DNA from: an uncultured Bacillota bacterium
GTDB lineage: Bacteria > Bacillota_I > Bacilli_A > Erysipelotrichales > Erysipelotrichaceae
NCBI GenBank assembly: GCA_900321955.1
Contig: ONXX01000035.1
Coordinates: 1-19,631, forward strand
Reading direction: 5' to 3'
DNA length: 19,631 nucleotides
The position numbers were made by a program, and so were the translations under genes. The notes beneath the pieces are model-generated. The model was not told where the DNA came from and searched no databases. It was given only the letters and a program-made list of their open reading frames with translations. Shown here piece by piece: positions 6,682-13,682 of the stretch. Numbering within the stretch: position 1 is the first letter of the stretch; every line of letters starts with the position of its first letter.

Positions 6682-7640
6682 ACAACCTCGAAAGACATGA
6701 GCTGGCTTTGATGGATCCGTACCATTCGATTGTTCGTGTTTTTGATTGTGAAGAGGATAAGATTCTGACCGGGATCAAGAACATCTCTTCTATTCCGAAT
6801 ACGTTAATGCATAAATTGGAAAAGTGTGGCTTCGCTTTGCACACAATCGACAGAAAATCCCAACTGGCAGGAAGAGCGGTCGATACAGAACTGATCAACC
6901 CGATAACCGGGCGATGGATGTCCGGGTCTTCATCCGGGACAGCTGTGAATGTTTTTGCGGGCATTAACGAATTAGGGATCGGAAATGATGGGGGCGGTTC
7001 TGTTCTGGCACCGGCGATGTGCGTCAACATCTATGGGTTTATAAGCAAACTGATTGAACCCGACAGAGAGCAGAACATTAAAAAGAATACAGACGGAATG
7101 TCTGCAGGAAACTCTCTGGGCTTTATGGCCAGAGACCGGAAGATTCTGTTCAAAGCGATAAAGGGGTCGACTGGAATCGAAGCCGCAGAAGAGTATGGAA
7201 AAGTGTATTCCGATTGCGTGTATCCAGGGATAGACAGCAAAGTCATTGAGTTGGAAGATGCATTCCTCCCGCGTCAGGAACTTACAGAATTTCTGAAGAA
7301 GATCCTGAAGGAATGCGATGTGCTGATCCTAAAAGAGGGACCGGTAGATCTGGAAGGATTTGGTGATTCTTTATTCGGTCATTTTGATGAAAGAACAAAG
7401 AGAATTCAAAACCTCAGCGGAAAAGGTTATCTGCGTGTCTGCAATACCGCAGAAGCGACAGCACTGGCGATCCCTGACAAAGGACTGGGTTGCGCAACGC
7501 TGTTAATATGTGAAAGCAAAGAAGATAAAGTGGGGAAACTGCTGAAAGCAGCAGAGAATATCCCCGATTATAAAGACGAGCTGATTGAAAGGTATTTCCT
7601 GAATATAGGAAGCTACCGCAATGAAGGATATCAGCTTTAG
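6678..7640 (+). CDS. Compact amidase-signature-like protein
   Basis: The product is 320 residues from ATG 6678, which has GGAG at 6669-6672; a GTG at 6672 is a less likely start. The central region has the amidase-signature pattern: 'NPITGRWMSGSSSGTAVNV', then 'GIGNDGGGSVLAPA', then 'YGFISK'. The expected nucleophile S108 and cis-serine S84 are exactly 24 residues apart, as in FAAH, GatA and malonamidase. D104 matches the conserved Asp of 'GTDxGGS'. The lysine is less clear: K34 in 'LTGIKNISS' fits 'AVKDNI', but only 50 residues before S84 instead of about 70-75. The protein is also far shorter than the usual 450-500 residues. It overlaps yhfX by 4 bases. E. coli yhf lacks this gene as far as I recall. 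Active amidase or a non-catalytic offshoot cannot be decided here. Confidence 0.65.
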   Translation: MNNLERHELALMDPYHSIVRVFDCEEDKILTGIKNISSIPNTLMHKLEKCGFALHTIDRKSQLAGRAVDTELINPITGRWMSGSSSGTAVNVFAGINELGIGNDGGGSVLAPAMCVNIYGFISKLIEPDREQNIKKNTDGMSAGNSLGFMARDRKILFKAIKGSTGIEAAEEYGKVYSDCVYPGIDSKVIELEDAFLPRQELTEFLKKILKECDVLILKEGPVDLEGFGDSLFGHFDERTKRIQNLSGKGYLRVCNTAEATALAIPDKGLGCATLLICESKEDKVGKLLKAAENIPDYKDELIERYFLNIGSYRNEGYQL

Positions 7641-7649
7641 GAGGAAAAG

Positions 7650-8744
7650 ATGAAGGCATATCCCTTACCAAGTATCTCATTGGAAGAAGCAATGAAAAAA
7701 CAGTTCAAGATGGTTTCCTGCATCATGCATCATATGGAGGGCACCGAACAGCTGTCCAGAGGTGACCTGGGAATCCATCAGCCGGAAAATGAACCATTAA
7801 CGACAATGAAGGCGGAGCAGGCAATTGCCGAATTTTTTGACCAGGAAGCAGCCATCATGGTCAGAGGATCAGGGACCGGTGCGATCCGTTACGCTCTGGC
7901 GGCAGCTGCGAAAGCAGGTGACAGGATTCTGATCCACGATGCGCCTGTCTATTCCACAACAACGGTCAGTATGGAGATGCTTGGACTGATTCCGGTTCGG
8001 GCAGATTTCAATGATCTGAATGAAATCAAGAGAGTTCTGAACGAAGAACCTGATATAAAGGTGGCACTGGTTCAGTATTCCCGTCAGCTGATTGACGATT
8101 CCTACGATATGAAAGAGGTTCTGCAGACGATACGGGAATGTAAGAATATCCCAATCGTGACGGATGACAATTATGCGGTTATGAAAGTAGAAAAGATCGG
8201 CTGCGAGCTTGGATCCGATCTTTCTTGTTTCTCGACTTTCAAGCTGCAGGGTCCTGAAGGAATCGGTGTTGTAGCCGGCAAAAAAGAATATATCGAGAAG
8301 ATCAGGAAAATGCACTATTCCGGAGGCTGTCAGACGCAGGGCCATGAAGCAATGGATGTACTGAGAGGCCTGGTCTATGCACCGGTATCTCTGGCAATTC
8401 AGGCTAAGACAGGAGAAGAGATCCTTCAAAGACTGAAGAACAAAGAAGTACCCGGCATCAAAGATGCAACAATTGCCAATGCACAGTCAAAAGTATTGAT
8501 TGTGGAATTGGAAACTCCGAATGCCAGAGAAGTATTGAAACAAGCGGAAAAGCTTGGCGCACTGCCCAATCCGGTCGGTGCCGAGAGCAAATACGAAATA
8601 GCTCCGCTGTTTTATAAAGTATCCGGGACATTTCTAGCCAAAGATCCTACACTGATCGACAGAATGATCCGGATCAATCCAAATCGCGCAGGTGCGGACA
8701 CTGTGATTGAGGTATTGAGAAAGAGTATTGAAAGATCCGCTTAG
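7650..8744 (+). CDS. yhfS: YhfS-family PLP-dependent aminotransferase-fold enzyme, copy 1
   Basis: The product has 364 residues, the usual YhfS length. The order is fold-type-I PLP: 'VRGSGTGAIRYAL' (cofactor phosphate loop), 'IPIVTDDNYAVM' (Asp for the pyridine nitrogen) and 'CFSTFKLQGPEGIGVVAG' with K198 as the Schiff-base lysine. The C-terminal small domain has 'LGALPNPVGAESKYEIAPLFYKVSG' and 'MIRINPNRAGADTVI'. It resembles cystathionine-lyase and selenocysteine-synthase-like groups more than classical aspartate aminotransferases. AGGAGG lies directly before the ATG. It follows the amidase-like gene by 9 bases and precedes yhfW by 12. Reaction and substrate unknown. Confidence 0.87.
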   Translation: MKAYPLPSISLEEAMKKQFKMVSCIMHHMEGTEQLSRGDLGIHQPENEPLTTMKAEQAIAEFFDQEAAIMVRGSGTGAIRYALAAAAKAGDRILIHDAPVYSTTTVSMEMLGLIPVRADFNDLNEIKRVLNEEPDIKVALVQYSRQLIDDSYDMKEVLQTIRECKNIPIVTDDNYAVMKVEKIGCELGSDLSCFSTFKLQGPEGIGVVAGKKEYIEKIRKMHYSGGCQTQGHEAMDVLRGLVYAPVSLAIQAKTGEEILQRLKNKEVPGIKDATIANAQSKVLIVELETPNAREVLKQAEKLGALPNPVGAESKYEIAPLFYKVSGTFLAKDPTLIDRMIRINPNRAGADTVIEVLRKSIERSA

Positions 8745-8756
8745 AATGGAACAATA

Positions 8757-9968
8757 ATGAAAAGAAGATTTATCGTGATTGTATTGGACGGCTTCGGAAT
8801 GGGAGCCCAGAAAGACGCCGCCATCAAAAGACCGGGAGATGAGAGAGCCTGCACGATCGGCAGTATCCTGAAGGATCATCCCGACATGTATTTGCCGAAT
8901 CTTGAAAAACTCGGCTTGATGAATGCCTATGGCAAGGAAAGTGAAATGATGAAGTTCAATCCGGAAGCCAACTTCGGCAAATCGGAACTGACTCACTTTG
9001 GCGCCGATACCTTTATGGGCCATCAGGAAATCATGGGAACTAAACCTAAGGATCCTGAGATCATGCCGTTCCAGTTAAAGGTCGATGTTGTTGCTGAACA
9101 TCTTAAAGAAGCAGGACACAAGGTCGAGATCATCAACAGGGAGGGATTACGCTATCTAGTTGTGGACGACTACTGTACAGTGGCGGACAACCTGGAAGCC
9201 GATCTTGGCATGTGTTATAACGTCACGGCTCCGCTGGATTATCTGCCATTCGACAAGGAACTGGCTATTGCCAGAAAGGTGAGAGAAGTTGTCACCGTCG
9301 GACGTGTCATCGTCTTTGGCGGTACAGGCAACAACATGGATGATCTGTATGCAGCTGAAGAGATCCGTGACGGAAAATTCATCGGTATCGCTTCCGCCAA
9401 GTCCAAGTCCTATGATCAGGGCTATCAGTGTCTCCATCTGGGTTATGGTGTTGATCCAAACGTTCAGGCGCCGACGATTCTGACAGGTTCAGGTATTCCT
9501 TGTACACTGATCGGAAAAGTGGCGGACATCGTCCATAATGAAGCGGGTGTGTCAATTTCCTGCGTTCCGACTGCGGAATGTATGGACCATACACTTGAAG
9601 CAATGCGGTCCATGGATCAAGGATTTATCTGCACAAACATTCAGGAAACAGATCTGGCTGGTCATTCCCAGAGTTCCACCCGCTATAAAGAGATTCTGGA
9701 AATTGCCGATTACAAATTGCCTTTGATACTCAATGAAATGACCGACGATGATTTCCTGGTTATCATGGCCGATCACGGAAACGATCCAAATATCGGTCAC
9801 TCCAAGCATACCAGAGAATGCGTTCCGCTTTTGATTCGCTACAGAGATGCAAAAGGAATACAGGTTGGTTTGCGCTCCACATTAAGCGATGTCGGTGCAA
9901 CGGTTTGCGATTATTTTGGTGTTAAGGCTCCGCAGAATGGAACGAGTTTCTACGGATTATTCAAATAA
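8757..9968 (+). CDS. yhfW: YhfW-family metalloenzyme, phosphopentomutase-like (alkaline phosphatase superfamily)
   Basis: The product has 403 residues. D11 in 'VIVLDGFGMGA' is the N-terminal metal ligand, and T85 in 'GADTFMGHQEIMG' is the expected nucleophile, at the same position as in phosphopentomutase DeoB. Further metal-site residues lie in 'NIQETDLAGHSQ' and 'IMADHGNDPNIGHSKHTRE', and the cap domain falls between. DeoB relatives transfer a phosphate within ribose phosphates through a phospho-threonine. The deoxynucleoside genes usual for deoB are absent here, so the substrate is probably different. Only a weak GGAA ribosome site precedes the ATG, and php copy 2 begins 1 base after its stop. 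The superfamily call is firm; the specific reaction is inferred. Confidence 0.87.
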   Translation: MKRRFIVIVLDGFGMGAQKDAAIKRPGDERACTIGSILKDHPDMYLPNLEKLGLMNAYGKESEMMKFNPEANFGKSELTHFGADTFMGHQEIMGTKPKDPEIMPFQLKVDVVAEHLKEAGHKVEIINREGLRYLVVDDYCTVADNLEADLGMCYNVTAPLDYLPFDKELAIARKVREVVTVGRVIVFGGTGNNMDDLYAAEEIRDGKFIGIASAKSKSYDQGYQCLHLGYGVDPNVQAPTILTGSGIPCTLIGKVADIVHNEAGVSISCVPTAECMDHTLEAMRSMDQGFICTNIQETDLAGHSQSSTRYKEILEIADYKLPLILNEMTDDDFLVIMADHGNDPNIGHSKHTRECVPLLIRYRDAKGIQVGLRSTLSDVGATVCDYFGVKAPQNGTSFYGLFK

Positions 9969-9969
9969 A

Positions 9970-10887
9970 ATGAACACGACAGTCAACACAGTTACAGGTC
10001 CGATCGATATCAATGAATTAGGGTTCATCTCTCCGCATGAGCACGTTCTTTATGCAGCCAGAGATAACTGCGAAGAGGCTGTTCTGGAAGAACTGAAAGA
10101 CTACCGTCATTTTGGCGACAGAAAAGACGAAAGGATCTCGGTCTTAAAAGATCTGTCTTTAAAAAGCGGCGTCAACATTGTCTATGGTGCCGGATTTTAT
10201 AAAGAACCGCGTCTTCCGCAGTTCATCAAAGAGAAAACAGTTGATGAACTGAAGGAAATGATCAAAAAGGAACTGCTGGAAGGAAGAGGCGAAGAACACA
10301 TTAAAGCCGGGTTCATCGGTGAGGTCGGATCCAGTAACTATCAGGTATATGAGACTGAAGAGAAGGTGCTGCGGGCAGCCGGCAGAGCTTCCGCAGAGAC
10401 CGGTTTTGGGATTTCTACACATACCGGCAGAGGAACGATGTATCGGGAACAGCTGGCTTTTTTTGAAGAAGAGGGAGCGGACCTGAGCCATGTGATTATC
10501 GGCCATCAGGATGTCTACCCGCGTCTTGAAGAGAGGATGGAAACGTATGAATACATTTTCTCCAAAGGAGCCGGTGTTCAATTCGACTGTTTTGGCAAAA
10601 GAGGTTTTTTTGAGATCGAACTGGATGTAGAGTATGGGCAGAAATTTCCATATGATGAAGAACGTGCAAAGATGATTAAACATTTTGTTGACCGCGGCTA
10701 TATCAAGCAAATCTTCATTTCGTGTGACATCGACGGAAGAACTCTTTTGAAAAAATGGGGAGGATGGGGCTACAGCCATCTTCTTACTTCCGGACTGTTA
10801 CAGTTAAGAAAGGCCGGTTTGAGCTGGGAAGAGATCGATCAGATCACGCATGTGAATCCGAGAGAGTTTTTAAGAGTAAGAAAATGA
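9970..10887 (+). CDS. php: Phosphotriesterase-homology protein, copy 2
   Basis: The product has 305 residues from ATG 9970, one base after the yhfW stop. The longer frame from 9889 would overlap yhfW and has no support. All PHP metal residues are present: H23 and H25 ('SPHEHVLY'), E118 ('GFIGEVGSS'), H151 ('STHTGRGT'), H179 ('IIGHQDV') and D253 ('SCDIDGRT'). The bridging residue is Glu as in copy 1, but the loops differ; copy 2 has 'GKRGFFEIELDVEYG' where copy 1 has 'GKVAYMADEIRAKN'. This and the 'KWGGWGYSHLLT' segment look closer to E. coli PHP ('GGYGYDYLLT') than copy 1 does. The two are clearly diverged paralogues, not a recent tandem copy. Its stop overlaps the next start (ATGA, 10884-10887). 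Confidence 0.88.
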   Translation: MNTTVNTVTGPIDINELGFISPHEHVLYAARDNCEEAVLEELKDYRHFGDRKDERISVLKDLSLKSGVNIVYGAGFYKEPRLPQFIKEKTVDELKEMIKKELLEGRGEEHIKAGFIGEVGSSNYQVYETEEKVLRAAGRASAETGFGISTHTGRGTMYREQLAFFEEEGADLSHVIIGHQDVYPRLEERMETYEYIFSKGAGVQFDCFGKRGFFEIELDVEYGQKFPYDEERAKMIKHFVDRGYIKQIFISCDIDGRTLLKKWGGWGYSHLLTSGLLQLRKAGLSWEEIDQITHVNPREFLRVRK

Positions 10888-12230
10888 AAGATATCCGTAC
10901 TTATTGCAAAGAAATACTGGGACTTGATTTGTATCTTGATGAGTACCTTTCTGAACTCGGAAAGGTCTTAAAGTCGAAAAAGACAAAAGAAGATAAAAAG
11001 ACAATCTGTTTGATAAAGGAAACAGATGGATTATTTCGGATTCTGGAAAAGCAAGGGTACGACACAAAAGGAAAGAGGTCTTTTATCTGTTCATTAACTG
11101 AACGCTACATGAAAAAAGAATTGGATAAGACTCCTTTCGAAAGTTATCCTTTGGAAATGATCACCTTTGAGGAAGAGATCGAAAACCAATACCGTCTGGT
11201 TGACCTGATGCATAAGCACTTTGATGGTTTTCAAGCTCTGAATGAAGGTGATTACGGATGCCATATCAAATACGGCAGACCGGAAAGAACCGTTGAAGTT
11301 GAAAAGGTCCTGGCGGAGTATTTTGGTGCTGAGGACGCTGCTCTTGTCAGAGGAGGAGGAACCGGTGCAATCCGAGCGCTGTGTTTTGCCCTGATCCACA
11401 ATGGAAGCAAGGTGTTGGTCCATGATGCTTCAATGTATATGACAACGCAGATCACATTGGAGGGTCTTGGCGCAGAATTGATCCGTGCAGATTTCAATGA
11501 TTTTGAAAATATCCGCTTACGATTAAAAGAAGGCGTTGATGTTCTCTATATTCAAAGGGTACGTCAAAAGCTGAGTGATTCTTACGACACGGTAAGCATT
11601 ATTAAAGAAGCTCGCAAGATTGATCCAAAGATCAGGATCCTCGTAGATGAGAATTATGCGGTAAACAAGGTAAGGTTTTTGGGAGCAGCAATCGGAGCTG
11701 ACGCTTCTGCTTTTTCAGCTTTCAAGCTTATGGGAATCCCCGGAATAGGAATCATTGCCGGAAATAAGGATGTCATCGACATTGTTCACAAACAGAATTA
11801 TTCCGGCGGCGGGCAGGTTCAGGGTCCTGAAGCTACTGAAGTTTTACGTTCTTTAGTGATCAATCCCGTACTGCTGGGTGTGCAGAACCGGTCGGTTGAT
11901 GAAGTCGTCAGACGTTTGGAGAAAGGCGAAGTCAAGCATGTTGAAAAAGCATTGAAAGCCAATCTGGAAGAACGCATCATTCTTGTTAAGCTGGATCTGC
12001 CGATTGCCAGGGAAGTAATAAAAGAAGCAATCAAAAGAGGCGGCTTACCGCATCCGGTTGGATCAGAAAGCCGCTATGAAGTGCAAACACTGTTTTACCG
12101 AGTGGCTAAGGTAATGTTGGAAGAAGAACCGTTGTACGAAAAGTACGTCATAAGAATCAATCCGATGCGCTCTGGCCCGGAAACGGTTATTCGAATCCTG
12201 AAGGAATCGATCGAAGCTGTGCTTGGCTGA
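10884..12230 (+). CDS. yhfS: YhfS-family PLP enzyme, copy 2, with N-terminal extension
   Basis: The product has 448 residues from ATG 10884, which overlaps the php copy 2 stop. An earlier ATG at 10755 lies deep inside php and is rejected. Residues ~90-448 align along their length with copy 1: 'VRGGGTGAIRALC', 'ILVDENYAVN', 'AFSAFKLMGIPGIGIIAG' with PLP lysine K281, 'GGLPHPVGSESRYEV' and 'VIRINPMRSGPETVI'. Residues 1-~86 are an extra lysine-rich, mostly helical segment ('KEILGLDLYLDEYL', 'LFRILEKQGYDTKGK') that copy 1 lacks and that I do not recognise. It is the last gene of the operon, followed by a terminator. The pairing with php copy 2 mirrors php copy 1/yhfS copy 1. Confidence 0.87.
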   Translation: MKDIRTYCKEILGLDLYLDEYLSELGKVLKSKKTKEDKKTICLIKETDGLFRILEKQGYDTKGKRSFICSLTERYMKKELDKTPFESYPLEMITFEEEIENQYRLVDLMHKHFDGFQALNEGDYGCHIKYGRPERTVEVEKVLAEYFGAEDAALVRGGGTGAIRALCFALIHNGSKVLVHDASMYMTTQITLEGLGAELIRADFNDFENIRLRLKEGVDVLYIQRVRQKLSDSYDTVSIIKEARKIDPKIRILVDENYAVNKVRFLGAAIGADASAFSAFKLMGIPGIGIIAGNKDVIDIVHKQNYSGGGQVQGPEATEVLRSLVINPVLLGVQNRSVDEVVRRLEKGEVKHVEKALKANLEERIILVKLDLPIAREVIKEAIKRGGLPHPVGSESRYEVQTLFYRVAKVMLEEEPLYEKYVIRINPMRSGPETVIRILKESIEAVLG

Positions 12231-12292
12231 TCGCTTCGGTCAGAATGAAACATCAAATAAGAAGGTATCTATCTTTGTCCCCCACACGATAA

Positions 12293-12325
12293 GAAAGGCG
12301 GAATATCATGTCCGCCTTTCGTTTT
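12293..12325 (+). terminator. Intrinsic terminator of the yhf operon
   Basis: GAAAGGCGGA (12293-12302) pairs perfectly with TCCGCCTTTC (12311-12320) across an 8-base loop, followed by GTTTTG. It lies about 60 bases after the yhfS copy 2 stop, with no gene between. Confidence 0.8.
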
Positions 12326-12560
12326 GAACAGGATAGATCAATGGCCCTTATGAAGATCTTTGGTTTTCAAATCCGACGTTTGTTCTGAATGTCTTAAACT
12401 CTTTAGGCACTGCAACATAGAAGAAACAGAATAGTCATAAGTGATGCTTGTATACAACAATAAAGGTGTATTGAAAACCTAGAAAAAATCCTGCGGCACA
12501 TACTCCAACGGCTTAAGATTAATTGGTGTGACTGACATAATATAAGCAGTGTCTTACTTT
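12326..12560. other. Intergenic stretch without a recognised feature
   Basis: This AT-rich spacer separates the yhf terminator from the promoter region of the small gene at 12640. I see no credible coding frame, tRNA, repeat array or strong hairpin on either strand. Confidence 0.5.
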
Positions 12561-12564
12561 TTTG

Positions 12565-12601
12565 TGTTACAATCCTAATTGATGGGTATTTATGAATACC
12601 C
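12565..12601 (+). promoter_or_regulatory. Extended -10 promoter and 5' stem-loop of the 69-aa gene
   Basis: TGTTACAAT (12565-12573) is an extended -10 (TGN plus TACAAT); no good -35 is visible. Just downstream, GGGTATT (12584-12590) and AATACCC (12595-12601) form a 7-bp perfect stem with a 4-base loop. That places a hairpin at the expected 5' end of the mRNA. Confidence 0.45.
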
Positions 12602-12639
12602 TCGAATCATGGTATTGAAAGTTAAGGAGTAAAACAAAA

Positions 12640-12849
12640 ATGAAATGTAATCTGAAATGGATCAACATCTATAGCAACGAAACAGGTTATGTCGGCAAAG
12701 TATCTAAAAAAGAAGGCCACTTCATAAGTTCTCCGGACAAAGCCGGTGCCAAGACATACGTTTCTGAAAAAGCAGCGAACAAAGAAATCGAACTGCTGAC
12801 TTCCATGGGCGAAGCAGAAAACAACCGTTTCGAAATCGAAGAAGCTTAA
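12640..12849 (+). CDS. Small conserved-looking protein of unknown function (69 aa)
   Basis: A strong AAGGAG ribosome site sits about 10 bases before the ATG, and a terminator follows the stop, so this is a real monocistronic gene. The product is soluble and charged. It opens with 'KWINIYSNETGYVGKV', continues 'GHFISSPDKAGAKTYVSEKAA' and ends 'LTSMGEAENNRFEIEEA'. The 'GEAENNxFEIE' ending resembles small Firmicute proteins of unknown function that I have seen, but I cannot name a domain. It has no cysteines beyond one near the N-terminus, no signal peptide and no membrane segment. The extended -10 and the 5' stem-loop suggest substantial expression. Confidence 0.7.
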   Translation: MKCNLKWINIYSNETGYVGKVSKKEGHFISSPDKAGAKTYVSEKAANKEIELLTSMGEAENNRFEIEEA

Positions 12850-12861
12850 GAAAAGATCCTG

Positions 12862-12890
12862 AAAATATCCCTTGCGGATATTTTTCTTTT
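12862..12890 (+). terminator. Intrinsic terminator of the 69-aa gene
   Basis: AAAATATCC (12862-12870) pairs with GGATATTTT (12876-12884) across a 5-base loop, followed by TCTTTT. It starts 13 bases after the stop codon. Confidence 0.7.
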
Positions 12891-12904
12891 GCCTGAGAAA
12901 GAGT

Positions 12905-12947
12905 TTTACAACGGGCTGCTTGTAAAGATCTTGAATCTTTACAAAGC
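12905..12947 (+). other. Segment with two mutually exclusive hairpins
   Basis: The central strand TTGTAAA (12920-12926) can pair upstream with TTTACAA (12905-12911). Alternatively, as part of TTGTAAAGAT (12920-12929), it can pair downstream with ATCTTTACAA (12935-12944). The two cannot form together. A terminator-like hairpin follows at 12967-12994. No gene lies between them. Confidence 0.4.
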
Positions 12948-12966
12948 ATACGAAAATACGAAACAC

Positions 12967-12994
12967 AACACACAGAAATCTCTGTGTGTTTTTT
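12967..12994 (+). terminator. Intrinsic terminator
   Basis: AACACACAGA (12967-12976) pairs with TCTGTGTGTT (12981-12990) across a 4-base loop, and the T-run continues to 12994. This is a textbook terminator about 75 bases after the previous one, so it may end read-through transcripts or a separate short RNA. Confidence 0.7.
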
Positions 12995-13168
12995 AGAATA
13001 TGATTCGTTTCGTTTTTTAAGTTACAGAATTGTTAAAGTTAGCCTGTATTCAAATTCAATAGGAAAATCAGACAAGAATATATATAATGAAAGCGTAGAT
13101 AGCAAGTTACATCGAACAATCTGAGAAAGAAGGACGATTTTTTGTCGTTGTTTCAAAAAGGAGGAATT

Positions 13169-13678
13169 ATGGCAAGATCATCCGTCATAGTAAAAAAGAG
13201 AATCCTGAGGATCGCTTTCTTATGCGTTCTGCTGCTGGGGCTTGTCGCCTGCAGCGATACCGGCAATCGGCCATATGAACCGGATACGCCGGCGCCTGCA
13301 GCGCATGAGGGTGTCTTTGTCTGTGAAGAGAGTTCTTTGACCTTTAACGGTGACGGCCAAAGTATCGTCCTTTCTTTGAAAGGCGATATCAGCGATCTGT
13401 TTGAACTGGAGGAGGGCGAGTATGAAGGAAGCTATGTCTTCCTGTCCGGTGATCTGCCTCCCCAGGGTTCCGTCCCGGTGCGCTATGATACGGCTCATGA
13501 ACTAAAGATCGATCTCACGGTCAACGGGGAAGACTATGCCCGCATCTTTACGCTGGGCCTTGCCTCAAAGGACGGAAAGACTGCCACGGTCGGAGTGGAT
13601 GTAGTAAAGGAAAATGAGATCCCTTTCTTATTTGAGAAGGACGGTGTCAATTACAGCGTTGTGTTTGTAAAGGAGTAA
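13169..13678 (+). CDS. Lipoprotein of unknown function
   Basis: ATG 13169 follows AAGGAGG (13159-13165) with ideal spacing; the upstream TTG at 13142 has no ribosome site. The 169-residue product has a basic N-terminus, the hydrophobic run 'IAFLCVLLLGLVAC' and a lipobox ending at C28, so it is a predicted surface lipoprotein. A Pro-rich linker ('YEPDTPAPAA') leads to a beta-rich globular part with repeated strands ('GVFVCEESSLTFNGDG', 'LKIDLTVNGEDYARI', 'NYSVVFVKE'). I recognise no catalytic motif. It is the first gene of a three-gene cluster, with the next lipoprotein 4 bases downstream. A TATAAT at 13083-13088 could be its -10, but no matching -35 is seen. Confidence 0.75.
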   Translation: MARSSVIVKKRILRIAFLCVLLLGLVACSDTGNRPYEPDTPAPAAHEGVFVCEESSLTFNGDGQSIVLSLKGDISDLFELEEGEYEGSYVFLSGDLPPQGSVPVRYDTAHELKIDLTVNGEDYARIFTLGLASKDGKTATVGVDVVKENEIPFLFEKDGVNYSVVFVKE

Positions 13679-13682
13679 AACA

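Noticed and set aside
7869..8429. 186-aa open frame on the minus strand
   Set aside because: It is antisense to yhfS copy 1, with no recognisable domain or initiation signal.
10159..10779. 206-aa open frame on the minus strand
   Set aside because: It lies wholly inside php copy 2, has no ribosome site and a low-complexity Phe/Leu-rich translation, as expected of an antisense shadow.
12622..12966. Minus-strand open frame opposite the 69-aa gene
   Set aside because: Cys/Phe-rich translation crossing a terminator; the + gene has a clear ribosome site and terminator.
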